In this document: one piece after another, positions 44,693-55,289 of the stretch
Position numbering within the stretch: the stretch's first letter is position 1
Layout: each line of letters opens with the position of its first letter
Assembly: GCF_030167905.1 (NCBI RefSeq)
Contig: NZ_JARGNA010000001.1
Span: 248,001 to 312,000 of the forward strand
Source of the DNA: Flavobacterium terrisoli
GTDB lineage: Bacteria > Bacteroidota > Bacteroidia > Flavobacteriales > Flavobacteriaceae
Length of the DNA stretch: 64,000 bases
Direction of reading: 5' to 3'
Program-made: the position numbers and the translations under genes
The notes under the pieces: model-generated
What the model saw: the letters and a program-made list of their open reading frames with translations, nothing else
Databases searched by the model: none
What the model was told of the DNA's origin: nothing

Positions 44693-46585
44693 CTATTTTG
44701 CCAAAAAAACATTATTGCTTTTTTTCACGTCGGCCATCAAACCGCTTGGATCCAGTGTGATTTTTTTGATGGCAGCTTTTGACTTTGGAATTTCAAAAAA
44801 ATAATTCGGTTGCGCCCAGGCCCAATCGTTTAGGATAGTTCTTTTGATTTCCGGCGTAGGGTTTTCTTTTTCAAAACTCATCATGCGCAACGGAATATAG
44901 AAGCTTTCTTTTGTTCCATCGGTATATTCAACCAAAACATCTATCGGCATTGGCATCCTGCCTATTCTTTCCAAAGAAACTCCGGTTCTTTGTACGCCAT
45001 CGGTTGCGCTTTCTACAGTTTTAATTCCGTAATCAATCGTATGGGTGGTTTGCGTCCATTCATTCAGATACCAGTCTAAATTGGCTCCGGAAACGCGCTC
45101 AGCAGTGCGTTTAAGGTCATTAGGCGTTGGGTGTTTGAATTTGAAATCGGCATAATAGCGTTTCATGGTCTTCATCAGGTTTTCTTTTCCAATCAGGTAA
45201 ATCATTTGAGCGATGAAAATTTCGCCTTTGCTATACGAACAAGTGCTGTAGATTTTGTTGTAACTAAAATGGTCGCCATGAGTCGAAAGCGGTTCTTCCA
45301 AACCGGAATTTGCCAAATCCACATAACTCTTGTACGCACCGGAAAATGGATTTTCAGATTTTTTTTCAGCGATTTCGTTTACGCCTAAATCCTCAAGGAA
45401 TGAGGCACCACCTTCATCCATCCACGGATGTTTGCTTTCGTTGGAGGCCAATACATGTTGGAACCAGGAATGCGCCATTTCATGTGAAATGACACTGTTC
45501 ACCAATCCGTCAAGTGTGCCTTCGCCTAAAACCAATGTAGACATGGCATATTCCATTCCGCCATCACCGCCTTGAATTACCGTGTATTGTTCATAAGGAT
45601 ATTTGCCGATGGTTTTGTTGTAAAAACCCATCAACTGAACTGTTTTTGGCTGTGCCTTTTTCCAGGTTTCAATGATTTTAGGATTGTTTTTGTATATGAA
45701 ATGAAGCGTTGTCCCAAAGTCGGTTTTCACCACATCATGAAGATAATTTTTATCTGCTGCCCAGGCAAAGTCGTGCACATTTGGCGCTAAAAAATGCCAG
45801 GTTAGCGTTTTTTGTTTCTTCGGAACAGTAACCACAACACCATTATCCTGATAACCGTAACCAATCTCGTTTTTGTTTTGCAAATAACCCGAACCGCCTA
45901 TGAGGTAATCTTTGGCGAGGGTGATTTTGACATCAAAATTTCCCCAAACACCGTGAAATTCGCGGGCGATATAAGGGTCGGCATGCCAACCTTCAAAATC
46001 AAATTCGGCCATTTTCGGATACCATTGTGTCATGGATAATTCAACACCTTCTTTGTTGTTTCTGCCAGAACGGCGAATTTGCACCGGAACTTGTCCGTCG
46101 AAATCCAAAGTCAGTAAAGTTGATTTTCCGGGTAAAATTGGCTGAACCAAATCGACTTCAAGAATGGTGCTTACTTCTTTGGCTTTGGCCGAAACTCCGT
46201 CCTGCTTCACATTTGAAACTCTTAAAAAACCAATTTCGTTTGGCTTTAAAGTTTTGAGTCGGCTTTCAGTGATTTCTTTTCCTTCCGCGTTTTTGACTTT
46301 GTTGGTCATTCGTTTGTCGGGATCGGGAATCGATTGAATGCGGGCATCCATTTCACTTCCCGGCTGGAAAGCATTATTGTATAAATGATAATAAACGCGT
46401 CTTAAAGTATCGGAGGAATTATTGGTGTAAATTAATTCTTGTTTCCCTTTGTACTGATAGTTTTTGACATCCATCGTAACTTCCATTTTATAGTCAACTT
46501 TTTGTTGCCAATAACCATTGGATTGGGCAGAGACAGTAACAACGCTAACGAAAGCAAAACAGAATAAAAATAGGTTCTTCATCAT
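44693..46585 (-). CDS. M1 family metallopeptidase (aminopeptidase N-like)
   Basis: A 630-residue protein with a signal peptide (ending VVTVSAQ) and gluzincin domains. The zinc site is VISHEMAHSWFQH, with the third ligand Glu in WMDEGGASFLEDLG 19 residues later. The exopeptidase motif is GGDGGMEYAM instead of GAMEN, as in several Bacteroidota M1 enzymes. It is exported, so it probably trims peptides in the periplasm or at the surface. The first two codons are both Met; either could start. Confidence 0.92.
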   Translation of the reverse strand: MMKNLFLFCFAFVSVVTVSAQSNGYWQQKVDYKMEVTMDVKNYQYKGKQELIYTNNSSDTLRRVYYHLYNNAFQPGSEMDARIQSIPDPDKRMTNKVKNAEGKEITESRLKTLKPNEIGFLRVSNVKQDGVSAKAKEVSTILEVDLVQPILPGKSTLLTLDFDGQVPVQIRRSGRNNKEGVELSMTQWYPKMAEFDFEGWHADPYIAREFHGVWGNFDVKITLAKDYLIGGSGYLQNKNEIGYGYQDNGVVVTVPKKQKTLTWHFLAPNVHDFAWAADKNYLHDVVKTDFGTTLHFIYKNNPKIIETWKKAQPKTVQLMGFYNKTIGKYPYEQYTVIQGGDGGMEYAMSTLVLGEGTLDGLVNSVISHEMAHSWFQHVLASNESKHPWMDEGGASFLEDLGVNEIAEKKSENPFSGAYKSYVDLANSGLEEPLSTHGDHFSYNKIYSTCSYSKGEIFIAQMIYLIGKENLMKTMKRYYADFKFKHPTPNDLKRTAERVSGANLDWYLNEWTQTTHTIDYGIKTVESATDGVQRTGVSLERIGRMPMPIDVLVEYTDGTKESFYIPLRMMSFEKENPTPEIKRTILNDWAWAQPNYFFEIPKSKAAIKKITLDPSGLMADVKKSNNVFLAK

Positions 46586-46593
46586 TTATAAAT

Positions 46594-46619
46594 AAAAAAG
46601 GGAAGGATTTTTCCTTCCC
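46594..46619 (-). terminator. Terminator of the S8 peptidase gene
   Basis: On the minus strand GGGAAGG pairs with CCTTCCC around a 6-nt loop, followed by T6, just upstream of the M1 gene start. Confidence 0.85.
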
Positions 46620-46625
46620 GAGAGA

Positions 46626-48206
46626 TTATAATTTTGGTTCTTTTGGAATTGTTTTTGATAGTTCCTCGGCCATTTTTAAAGCATTATAAGCGTTTACCAT
46701 TTTACCGGAAACACTTGCTTTCGAGAAAGGCCTTTTCTCTTCTTTTTCACCAACTACAACATCAAAATCAATCGACGTTCCCGATTGCATGAGAATTTGC
46801 TTTACCTGTGTGGCTTTTAAATTTGGATAATACGAACGAATCAACGCAGCTACTCCGGCTACATTAGGCGAAGCCATTGAGGTTCCTTGTTGGTATTTGT
46901 AATTGTTATTGTCAACTGTGGCATAAATTTTTACGCCAGGTGCAAAAACATCCACATTATCGGTACCAAAGTTTGAAAAATCGGCAATTACCTTTTCGCC
47001 ATAATTGTAATTGATGGCTCCCACTTTAATCACATTGTTGACCAACTCGGTTTTTTTGTCGGCTGTATCTTCAGGATAGTTGGGTTCAACATCTACATCT
47101 TTTCCATCATTTCCGGCTGCAAGAACAATTAAAACGTCTTTGCTTTCGGCATATTTCATCGCATCCCAAACCCATTCTTTGTGTGGTGAATAATCCTTAC
47201 CAAAACTGCCATTGATGACTTTGGCACCATTATCAACAGCATATCGGATGGCTAAAGCAACGTCTTTGTCATACTCGTCACCATTCGGCACCGCACGAAC
47301 CGGTAATATTTCTACATTATTGGCCACACCGTCGCCGCCTATTCCGTTGCCTCTGACTTGGGCAATGATTCCGGCCACATGTGTTCCGTGTGGAGAATCT
47401 TTGCGCTCTTTGGAATAAACCACATTGTTGCCATATTTTTTAGTATTCATGTCATCCGGATTGTCGCCAAGCGGTTTTCTGCCATCAAACTCTTTGTTCA
47501 GATTGTAGTTCAATTGGTCGTAAACATAATCTTTGTATTCTTCCAATTCATTATGGAATTTTTCACCCGCATAATCGGCATAAGACAACATTATTCTTTT
47601 GCTTTTATAAAGATCATATTTAACCGAAGACAGGTTTTTCAGGTCTTCAATCGTGTAATCATCTTTTTTCAAATACTCGCGAACTGTTTTGTCTGCATTG
47701 ACTAACAAATCGATAGTTTCTTTTTGTGGAAAAACCTCTTGGTACTTGGTATCATATTCTTTTTGTGCGTTCTTGTACTTTTCTGAACCGTCATCTCCAT
47801 TTCTCAGATAACGAACCAATTCCAAAGTTTCATTATTGGATTCACCTAAGAAATTCCAGCCGTGAACATCGTCAACAAAACCATTTTTGTCATCGTCTTT
47901 GCGGTTGTTTGGAATTTCTTTTTTATTGGTCCAAATTACCGGTTTCAAATCCGGATGATTGATATCAACACCGGAATCGATAACGCCAACGATGATTTTG
48001 TTGCCTTTTTTATTTTTCAAAAGTTCCGAATATGCTTTGTCAACGCTCATTCCGGGAATAGAATCTTTCTCTAAATCAAGATGACTCCAGCGTTGTTGCT
48101 GTTCCTCGGTTAATGGTGTTTTTTTATAAGATTTTGGTTGCTCTGCCTGTTGGGCATGCATTGATAAAGTTGTCAATGACAAAAGCAAAAAGGATAAAGT
48201 TCTCAT
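46626..48206 (-). CDS. S8 family serine peptidase (subtilisin-like)
   Basis: A 526-residue protease with a signal peptide (ending SMHAQ). The catalytic triad is visible: Asp77 in VGVIDSGVDINHPDL, His in DSPHGTHVAGIIAQV, and Ser in QGTSMASPNVAGVAALIR. Between the Asp and His there is an unusually long helical insertion of about 150 residues rich in Lys, Asp and Tyr, seen in a Bacteroidota subtilase subgroup. It is secreted. There is no type IX C-terminal sorting domain. Confidence 0.93.
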   Translation of the reverse strand: MRTLSFLLLSLTTLSMHAQQAEQPKSYKKTPLTEEQQQRWSHLDLEKDSIPGMSVDKAYSELLKNKKGNKIIVGVIDSGVDINHPDLKPVIWTNKKEIPNNRKDDDKNGFVDDVHGWNFLGESNNETLELVRYLRNGDDGSEKYKNAQKEYDTKYQEVFPQKETIDLLVNADKTVREYLKKDDYTIEDLKNLSSVKYDLYKSKRIMLSYADYAGEKFHNELEEYKDYVYDQLNYNLNKEFDGRKPLGDNPDDMNTKKYGNNVVYSKERKDSPHGTHVAGIIAQVRGNGIGGDGVANNVEILPVRAVPNGDEYDKDVALAIRYAVDNGAKVINGSFGKDYSPHKEWVWDAMKYAESKDVLIVLAAGNDGKDVDVEPNYPEDTADKKTELVNNVIKVGAINYNYGEKVIADFSNFGTDNVDVFAPGVKIYATVDNNNYKYQQGTSMASPNVAGVAALIRSYYPNLKATQVKQILMQSGTSIDFDVVVGEKEEKRPFSKASVSGKMVNAYNALKMAEELSKTIPKEPKL

Positions 48207-48544
48207 CTTGAATGATTTGATTTTATAATGGTAGTAAAAATAAATTCTTTTACGACAACAAATAAAAGCATTAACAATAATTTAGTAACGGTTTAATAGA
48301 TTATTGTTACTCAAAAATATAAAAAGTACTCACTTTTAATAATTTAAGGCTTTCAATTTTAGTGAATTTCTCAACTGCAATTCACATGATTTTCCCTTTT
48401 GCGGGCTTGCGTTGAGAGTGTTAAAAATCTCAGTTTTATTTGTTGCTTTTTTAAGTCGTCTGATTTGCTGTTTTATCAGAATATGCCTTAGGAAACATTG
48501 TCATTTTTGTCAAAAGCAAAGGCCTTTCTCTGACGATAAATACA
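48207..48544. other. 338-bp intergenic region
   Basis: It lies between the TonB-dependent receptor 3' end and the S8 peptidase start. It is AT-rich, and I see no gene, terminator or exact TAnnTTTG element close to the S8 start. An open frame on the minus strand covers 48451-48544, but it runs out of phase through the receptor gene. Confidence 0.4.
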
Positions 48545-50992
48545 TTATCCGTTTCCTGAACCGGCTCTTTGTTTGATATCTTCAGCACCGCCAACTCTTC
48601 GACGCTGTGGACCGCCGTTTTTTCCAAAGTTATAGGTATAAGAAATCGTCGCCACTCGGGTATCACGAGCGACTTTGAAGCTTTCCTTATAATCGGTAAA
48701 AGCCGTACTTGCTGTGGTTTTATTGGTGTAAAAAACATCATTAAAAGCAAATCTCAAAACGCTGCTGTTTTTGAATTTCTTTTGGCAGCCGACATTCATA
48801 TACCAAATCGGGTCAACATCCATAAACGCATACACTTCTCTGGCGCGGTAATTTCCGGTCCATTCAGCAGTAAAGCCATTGCCTAATTTGAAACTGTGGG
48901 TTGAATTGAAATTGCAGGTAAAATTGCCTTCGTTTTTGATGGTCGTGTTGGCGACAGTTCCCGAATAATATCCATAATAAAAATTCAGGCTGTTGTTCAT
49001 GTTCCACCATTTGTTGACTTCCACCGGAACAATCGCAAACAACCCAACGATATCAACGGTGTTGAGGTTTTTATTGGTTTGAACCGTCAGCTGTTGGTCT
49101 TCTTCAGATGGCGCAATGACTTCGGTGATATTGTCTGTGGTTCTGGAGAAACTCAGCGTGGTAAATACTTTTTGTATGAAAACATGCGTCAGCTCAATCG
49201 AATGCGTTGATTGTGGCAACAAATATGGATTTCCTTCTTTGTAAGTGGTTGGATCCAAAAAGAATTTAAACGGGTTCAATTGGTCATAACTCGGTCTCGA
49301 AATTTTTCGGCTGTAGTTAAGTTCTAAGCTGTTTTTTTCATTCAGCGTATAACTAAAAACGGCATTCGGGAATAATTGGGTATAGCTGTTTTTAAACGAA
49401 GTATTGTCGACCAGTTGTTTTCCGGTGATGTTGGTGTTTTCCACTCTCAAACCGATATTATAGCTCCATTTCTTGAATTCTTTGGAAGCAATGACATAGG
49501 CCGCATTGATGTTTTCCTCATAAATAAAATGATTGCTTTTGGTTGGGTCAAAAACCGGAACGCCAGAACTTTTGTCATAAAAAGCCAAATTGTTATCGGC
49601 TTTTACATGACTCGATTTTACACCGGTTTCCAATTTTACTTTGTTCTTTAAAGTCGTCACATAATCTGATTTCAGGGCATAAATTTTCAAATCGCCTTTG
49701 ATGTCACCATAGAGCAAATACGGATTTTGAAACTCATTATCATTCAAATCAAAATAACGCGTGGTAAAGTTTTGCTGGGTTTTATTGCCATAATTGGCAT
49801 AGTCAAAATCGGTCGTCAATTCGGTGCCCAAAGTGTCAATGGCAAATTTGTGGTTCAGGTTTACCGAATGATTGTGCCAATTGTCTCTCGAGCGGTTTTT
49901 GGTTTCAAATCGCGAAGCCAGGTTATCGGTTTCATCAAAAACATCCGAGTGATTGCTGCCAGTTGGGTTGAATTTATTGCTAACTCTGTTGACTATGATG
50001 CCGAAAGTGTGTCTTTTATTGGCAAAAAAATCAGCGCCGATTCGGGCAATGTGGTTTCTGAAATTCATCCTCAAAAAGTTGTCCTGTTCATAAGCTCCGA
50101 TAAAAGTTCCGTTGTCATAAAACCTTCGGTTAAGCTGTAAATCGTTAAAACCTTCACGATAGACAAAGCTGTAATTTCCAAAAAGATTGACCTTTTTATC
50201 GCGGTAATTCAGACTCAAATTGTTGTTGTTCTTGACATATTTCCCTTGTCCGTAAGAAGAAGAAACACTGCCATTGGCACCCACTTTTTTGTCTTTTTTC
50301 ATTTTGATGTTGATGATTGAAGCTCCGGCGGCGTCATATTTGGCTGATGGATTGGTGATGAATTCAATCTTATCTATGTTTCCCGAAGGAATGCCGCGCA
50401 AGTAATTGGCCAGATTCGAGCCGCTCATAGGTGTTGGTTTCCCATCGATTTGAACCAAAATCCCACTTTTACCTCGCAAACTAATGTTATCATTATTATC
50501 AACGTTAACACCGGGCGCTTTTTCCAAAACCTCAAACGCGCTCGAACCTGTTGAACCAATATTACTTTCTACATTTAAAATCATTTTTCCCTGTTGCCTT
50601 TCGATATAAGGCTTCGCCTTGACCACAACTACTTCGTCAAGCAAGTTGGCGTCAGCATTGATGGAAATTACTCCGAGATTTACATTCTCTTTTGCTTCGA
50701 AAGCATTACCCAAATATTTTGTTATGCCTTTTTCAACGACTTTGAGGAAATAGTTTCCTTTGGAAACATTTTCAAATTTGAAATCGCTGTCGCTTGTTGG
50801 TGTTTCGGTTTTGATCAGTTTTTTGCTTTCACCGTCAAAAAGATAAATAAAGGCATCATTGGGCGAAATTGTTTTTTCAAATTTCAAACTTCCCGAGATG
50901 GAAATCTTGTCTTCGTTTGCAGTTTGAGCACGCGCGGCAAAGCCAAGTAATGAGCTGGCTATGGCATAGAATAATAAAGTTTTGCGAGACAT
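48545..50992 (-). CDS. TonB-dependent receptor-like outer-membrane protein
   Basis: An 815-residue protein with a signal peptide (to about residue 22). A carboxypeptidase-regulatory-like domain spans about 28-115. A plug domain follows (about 120-230, FEVLEKAPGVNVDNNDNISL then RGKSGILVQIDGKPT), then a C-terminal barrel of alternating aromatic strands (LELNYSRKISRPSYDQLNPF). It is of the outer-membrane beta-barrel (OMP_b-brl_3) type rather than SusC. The ligand is unknown. No SusD partner is adjacent, and a MarR regulator lies divergent-side upstream on the same strand. Confidence 0.9.
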   Translation of the reverse strand: MSRKTLLFYAIASSLLGFAARAQTANEDKISISGSLKFEKTISPNDAFIYLFDGESKKLIKTETPTSDSDFKFENVSKGNYFLKVVEKGITKYLGNAFEAKENVNLGVISINADANLLDEVVVVKAKPYIERQQGKMILNVESNIGSTGSSAFEVLEKAPGVNVDNNDNISLRGKSGILVQIDGKPTPMSGSNLANYLRGIPSGNIDKIEFITNPSAKYDAAGASIINIKMKKDKKVGANGSVSSSYGQGKYVKNNNNLSLNYRDKKVNLFGNYSFVYREGFNDLQLNRRFYDNGTFIGAYEQDNFLRMNFRNHIARIGADFFANKRHTFGIIVNRVSNKFNPTGSNHSDVFDETDNLASRFETKNRSRDNWHNHSVNLNHKFAIDTLGTELTTDFDYANYGNKTQQNFTTRYFDLNDNEFQNPYLLYGDIKGDLKIYALKSDYVTTLKNKVKLETGVKSSHVKADNNLAFYDKSSGVPVFDPTKSNHFIYEENINAAYVIASKEFKKWSYNIGLRVENTNITGKQLVDNTSFKNSYTQLFPNAVFSYTLNEKNSLELNYSRKISRPSYDQLNPFKFFLDPTTYKEGNPYLLPQSTHSIELTHVFIQKVFTTLSFSRTTDNITEVIAPSEEDQQLTVQTNKNLNTVDIVGLFAIVPVEVNKWWNMNNSLNFYYGYYSGTVANTTIKNEGNFTCNFNSTHSFKLGNGFTAEWTGNYRAREVYAFMDVDPIWYMNVGCQKKFKNSSVLRFAFNDVFYTNKTTASTAFTDYKESFKVARDTRVATISYTYNFGKNGGPQRRRVGGAEDIKQRAGSGNG

Positions 50993-51081
50993 ATTTTTAA
51001 ATAATTTAACTTGTCAATCATTGATATGTCAAATATGTATTTAAAATTATTCTTTTGTTACACAACTTTATGTTAAAGGAT

Positions 51082-51513
51082 TTATTTTTTACAGTTGGTG
51101 CTGATTTTTTTTAAAACCACATTAACGGTTTCAATCTCTTCGGCAGTGATGTTTTCTAGGGCTTTTGCCCTGTTTCTAAGGACAATTTCATAAACATCAT
51201 CAAGGATTTTCTCTCCCGAAGCTGTAATTTTTAGGTCAAATTTTCTTCGGTCGGTTTGGTTGACTTGTCTTTGCAAAAAGTTGGCTCGAACCAATAGTTC
51301 TATGATTCGGGTGATGGAAGCATTGTCTTTAAAGACTTTTTCGGCCAATTCAATTTGGGTGGCTTTCGGATTTTCCTTCAGGCATTTTAAAACCAACCAC
51401 TGATCAATCGTTATTTTCAAATGATTGATTTTTAATTGTTTTTGAGCGTACATCCTATAGGTTTTGATGGCTTCCTCAATACTGTAAAATATGACTGAAT
51501 TTAAATTTTCCAT
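51082..51513 (-). CDS. MarR-family transcriptional regulator
   Basis: A 143-residue winged-helix repressor. The DNA-binding core is ATQIELAEKVFKDNASITRI for the recognition helix and the wing is LQRQVNQTDRRKFDLKITAS with the conserved Asp-Arg-Arg. It lies just upstream of the TonB-dependent receptor and downstream of an MBL hydrolase, all leftward, so either neighbour could be its target. The effector is unknown. Confidence 0.9.
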   Translation of the reverse strand: MENLNSVIFYSIEEAIKTYRMYAQKQLKINHLKITIDQWLVLKCLKENPKATQIELAEKVFKDNASITRIIELLVRANFLQRQVNQTDRRKFDLKITASGEKILDDVYEIVLRNRAKALENITAEEIETVNVVLKKISTNCKK

Positions 51514-51527
51514 ACCGATTTCTTAAA

Positions 51528-52385
51528 TTATAGTATCTCTTCCACTTTGAAAACATCCTTTAGGCGAATGCCTTTTTCAGTATTTTCAACCGTGATGATT
51601 TGGTTATGGGCATCATGCTCAAGCCAAAGATAGTAGTTGTTTTCCACTGCCGCATGAAGAAATTTTGATTTTTCAGGCATGGTTAACAATGGTCGTGTGT
51701 CATAACCCATGACATAAGGCAAAGGCAAATGTCCTGCAGTCGGAATCAAATCCGCACAAAAAACAATGGTTTTGTTTTGATACTGAATATGTGGTATCAT
51801 CATTTTTTCGGTGTGACCGTCAACATAAAAAATCCCGAATCCCAATTCATCCGAAAACCCAAAATCACCATCCGGTCTTTTGATAAAGTTCAATTGTCCA
51901 CTTTCCTGCATTGGCAAAATATTTTCCGAAAGAAAAGAAGCTTTTTCTCTTTGATTAGGTTTGGTTGCCCATTCCCAATGGTTGTCATTGGTCCAGAATT
52001 TCGCATTTTTAAAAGCGACTTCATAACCGGTTTTAGCGGCGTTCCAATTTACACTTCCGCCACAATGGTCAAAGTGTAAATGGGTCATAAAAACATCGGT
52101 AATGTCATCACGATGAAAACCATATTTAGCCAAAGAACCATCTAAAGAATGGCTTCCCCAAAGCGAATAATAACTAAAAAACTTTTCCGATTGTTTGTTC
52201 CCCATTCCGGTATCAATCAGGATTAAACGGTTGCCGTTTTCAATGAGCATACAGCGTGCCGCAATGTCAATTAGATTATTATCATCCGCCGGATTTGTCT
52301 TACTCCAAATGGTTTTTGGAACGACACCAAACATGGCACCACCATCGAGCTTAAAATTTCCGGCTTCTATAGGATATACTTTCAT
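51528..52385 (-). CDS. MBL-fold metallo-hydrolase
   Basis: A 285-residue metallo-beta-lactamase-fold enzyme. The zinc motif reads TDVFMTHLHFDHCGGSVNW (HxHxDH), with later metal-ligand candidates YVDGHTEKMMIPHI and FCADLIPTAGH. There is no signal peptide. It resembles the lactonase/YtnP group that opens small lactones. The substrate is not determined. It is 14 bp upstream of the MarR gene. Confidence 0.9.
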   Translation of the reverse strand: MKVYPIEAGNFKLDGGAMFGVVPKTIWSKTNPADDNNLIDIAARCMLIENGNRLILIDTGMGNKQSEKFFSYYSLWGSHSLDGSLAKYGFHRDDITDVFMTHLHFDHCGGSVNWNAAKTGYEVAFKNAKFWTNDNHWEWATKPNQREKASFLSENILPMQESGQLNFIKRPDGDFGFSDELGFGIFYVDGHTEKMMIPHIQYQNKTIVFCADLIPTAGHLPLPYVMGYDTRPLLTMPEKSKFLHAAVENNYYLWLEHDAHNQIITVENTEKGIRLKDVFKVEEIL

Positions 52386-52529
52386 TTGTTGAATATTCTT
52401 CGGTTAATATTGGAAATGGTTTGCAAATTACTAAAAATAAGCTGCTTTTAAATCCCCAAAATCATTTTTTTCTATTCTTAAATTAGTTATAAAAATGCTT
52501 AGTAATGCCGAAAAAAAAGATATTTGTCT

Positions 52530-52537
52530 TAACTTTG
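52530..52537 (+). promoter_or_regulatory. Bacteroidota -7 element for the SUF operon
   Basis: TAACTTTG lies 29 bp upstream of the ATG at 52567. It overlaps codons of a longer frame from 52495, which argues for the later start. Confidence 0.6.
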
Positions 52538-52566
52538 CCCTTTATTTAGACAAAATCAAAATAGCT

Positions 52567-52896
52567 ATGATCAAAGTTTCAGATACAGCAAGCAAAAAAA
52601 TCATCGATATGATGAAAGATGACGGTTTCGATGCTGCCAAAGATTACGTGCGAGTAGGCGTAAAAAGTGGCGGTTGCTCTGGTTTGTCCTATGAATTAAA
52701 ATTCGACAAAGAACTGGGCGAAAACGACAAAGTCTTTGAAGACAACCATGTGAAAATTGCCGTTGAAAAAAAATCATTTTTATACTTAGCCGGAACCATT
52801 TTGGAATTTTCAGGCGGACTAAACGGAAAAGGATTTGTATTTAACAATCCGAACGCTTCCAGAACCTGTGGTTGCGGAGAGTCGTTTTCACTATAA
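52567..52896 (+). CDS. HesB/IscA/SufA-type Fe-S carrier
   Basis: A 109-residue A-type carrier that accepts clusters from the SufBCD scaffold. The three conserved Cys are in GVKSGGCSGLSYELKF and TCGCGESFSL at the C-terminus. The start MIKVSDTASKKI is preferred over an upstream Met because the promoter element falls inside the longer frame. It is first in the SUF operon, 15 bp before sufB. Confidence 0.93.
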   Translation: MIKVSDTASKKIIDMMKDDGFDAAKDYVRVGVKSGGCSGLSYELKFDKELGENDKVFEDNHVKIAVEKKSFLYLAGTILEFSGGLNGKGFVFNNPNASRTCGCGESFSL

Positions 52897-52911
52897 TTTT
52901 AAACAAGCAAA

Positions 52912-54360
52912 ATGTCAAAATACACCGAAGACGATTTAAAAATTGAACTCGAAAACAAGGAGTACGAGTATGGATTTTATACCAATATAGAATCTGATAC
53001 GTTTCCTATTGGCTTAAACGAAGACATTGTGCGTGCGATTTCCATGAAAAAGGAAGAACCGCAATGGATGACCGATTGGCGTATCGAAGCTTTTCGTGCC
53101 TGGAAGGAAATGATTGAGCCGGAATGGGCGAATGTGCATTATCAAAAACCCGATTTTCAGGCGATTTCCTATTATTCAGCGCCAAAACAGGTAGATCCGA
53201 ATAAAACCTTAGACGATGTTGATCCTGAACTTTTGGCGATGTACAAAAAGTTGGGGATTTCTATCGACGAACAAAAAATGATGAACAATGTCGCGATGGA
53301 TATTGTAGTCGATTCGGTTTCGGTAGCCACAACATTCAAAAAAACATTAGCAGAAAAAGGCATTATTTTTTGCCCGATTTCTGAAGCGATAAAAGAACAT
53401 CCTGAATTGGTTCAAAAATATTTAGGAACGGTTGTGCCACAAAGAGACAACTTCTATGCGGCGTTGAACTCGGCTGTTTTCTCAGACGGTTCGTTCTGTT
53501 ATATTCCAAAAGGCGTTAAATGTCCGATGGAATTATCAACCTATTTCCGTATCAACCAAGCCGGAACAGGTCAGTTTGAAAGAACCTTGGTGATTGCCGA
53601 TGAAGGCAGTTATGTTTCGTATCTCGAAGGTTGTACTGCGCCAAGCCGTGATGAAAATCAATTGCACGCAGCCGTGGTAGAACTTATCGCTTTAGACGAT
53701 GCCGAAATCAAATATTCTACCGTTCAAAACTGGTATCCCGGAAATAAAGAAGGAAAAGGTGGAGTTTTCAACTTCGTAACCAAAAGAGGTTTGTGTGAGA
53801 AAAACGCAAAAATTTCGTGGACACAAGTAGAAACCGGTTCGGCAGTGACCTGGAAATATCCGTCATGTGTGCTGAAAGGAGATAACTCCATCGGGGAATT
53901 TTATTCGATTGCGGTGACCAATAATTTCCAACAAGCCGATACCGGAACCAAAATGGTGCATTTGGGTAAAAACACCAGATCGACTATCATTTCCAAAGGT
54001 ATTTCTGCCGGAAAATCAAACAACAGTTACAGAGGTTTGGTACAAATAGGCGCCAGAGCTGAAAACGCTCGTAACTTCTCGCAATGTGACTCATTGTTGA
54101 TGGGAAATAATTGTGGCGCGCATACCTTTCCATACATCGAAAGCAAAAATTCTACCGCCAAAATAGAGCACGAAGCGACGACTTCAAAAATCGGGGAAGA
54201 CCAGGTTTTCTATTGCAACCAACGCGGAATCCCAACTGAAAAAGCCATTGCGTTAATCGTAAACGGTTTCAGTAAAGACGTTTTGAACAAACTGCCGATG
54301 GAGTTTGCCGTGGAAGCTCAAAAATTACTGGAGATTTCGCTTGAAGGTTCAGTAGGTTAA
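52912..54360 (+). CDS. sufB: Fe-S cluster assembly protein SufB
   Basis: A 482-residue scaffold subunit that forms the SufBC2D complex on which Fe-S clusters are built. Family motifs are [39 protein letters not shown], and [20 protein letters not shown] near the C-terminus. The length is standard. A 176-bp AT-rich gap without a gene separates it from sufC. Confidence 0.96.
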   Translation: MSKYTEDDLKIELENKEYEYGFYTNIESDTFPIGLNEDIVRAISMKKEEPQWMTDWRIEAFRAWKEMIEPEWANVHYQKPDFQAISYYSAPKQVDPNKTLDDVDPELLAMYKKLGISIDEQKMMNNVAMDIVVDSVSVATTFKKTLAEKGIIFCPISEAIKEHPELVQKYLGTVVPQRDNFYAALNSAVFSDGSFCYIPKGVKCPMELSTYFRINQAGTGQFERTLVIADEGSYVSYLEGCTAPSRDENQLHAAVVELIALDDAEIKYSTVQNWYPGNKEGKGGVFNFVTKRGLCEKNAKISWTQVETGSAVTWKYPSCVLKGDNSIGEFYSIAVTNNFQQADTGTKMVHLGKNTRSTIISKGISAGKSNNSYRGLVQIGARAENARNFSQCDSLLMGNNCGAHTFPYIESKNSTAKIEHEATTSKIGEDQVFYCNQRGIPTEKAIALIVNGFSKDVLNKLPMEFAVEAQKLLEISLEGSVG

Positions 54361-54536
54361 TTTGACTCGAGCTTGAAAAGCGAACAGGCGAAGCAAAATG
54401 TGTCAATTTGGAGATTTGAAAATGATTTCAAGTTGACTTAAGAGTAATAATTTAAAAACAACAATATAGAAAATTAGAATTGAGAAAATGAGTAAGTAAC
54501 ATCATCAAATTTTCAAATTTTCAAATCATCAAATTT

Positions 54537-55289
54537 ATGTTATCAATTAAAAATTTACACGCTTCAGTTGAAGACAAAGAAATATTAAAAGGCATCAACC
54601 TTGAAATAAAAGCCGGAGAAGTGCACGCGATTATGGGACCAAACGGTGCCGGGAAAAGTACACTTTCTTCCATCATAGCCGGAAACGAAAATTACGAAGT
54701 AACCGAAGGTGAAATCTTGTTGGAAAACGAAGATATTTCAGAATTGGCGCCCGAAGAAAGAGCGCACAAAGGGGTTTTCCTTTCGTTCCAGTATCCGGTG
54801 GAAATTCCGGGTGTTTCGGTGACCAACTTTATGAAAACCGCCATCAACGAAAGCCGAAAAGCCAATGGAAAAGAGGAAATGCCGGCAAATGAAATGTTGA
54901 AATTGATTCGTGAAAAATCTGAATTATTGGAAATCGACCGCAAGTTTTTATCGCGTTCGTTAAACGAAGGTTTTTCGGGTGGTGAAAAGAAACGTAACGA
55001 AATCTTCCAAATGGCCATGCTGGAGCCAAAATTGGCGATTCTGGACGAAACCGATTCAGGTTTGGATATCGACGCGCTTCGTATAGTGGCCAACGGTGTA
55101 AATAAGCTTAAAAACGAAAACAACGCGGTGTTGGTGATTACACACTACCAACGTTTGTTAGATTATATCATTCCCGATTTTGTCCACGTTTTAATGGACG
55201 GAAAAATTGTAAAATCGGGTGATGCTTCATTGGCACTTGAGCTCGAAGAAAAAGGATACGACTGGATTAAACAAGAACAGGAAGCATAA
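54537..55289 (+). CDS. sufC: Fe-S cluster assembly ATPase SufC
   Basis: A 250-residue ABC-type ATPase of the SufBCD complex. The Walker A is GPNGAGKST, the ABC signature is [18 protein letters not shown], and the Walker B is [16 protein letters not shown] with the H-loop in [11 protein letters not shown]. It has no membrane domain. It overlaps sufD by one base (TAATG). A direct low-complexity repeat of CAAATTTT units sits just before the start. Confidence 0.97.
   Translation: MLSIKNLHASVEDKEILKGINLEIKAGEVHAIMGPNGAGKSTLSSIIAGNENYEVTEGEILLENEDISELAPEERAHKGVFLSFQYPVEIPGVSVTNFMKTAINESRKANGKEEMPANEMLKLIREKSELLEIDRKFLSRSLNEGFSGGEKKRNEIFQMAMLEPKLAILDETDSGLDIDALRIVANGVNKLKNENNAVLVITHYQRLLDYIIPDFVHVLMDGKIVKSGDASLALELEEKGYDWIKQEQEA

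Noticed and set aside
48451..48750. 99-codon frame on the minus strand across the TonB-dependent receptor end
   Set aside because: Most of it overlaps the receptor in another frame, and the receptor C-terminus is normal. The free tail of about 31 codons has no recognised family.
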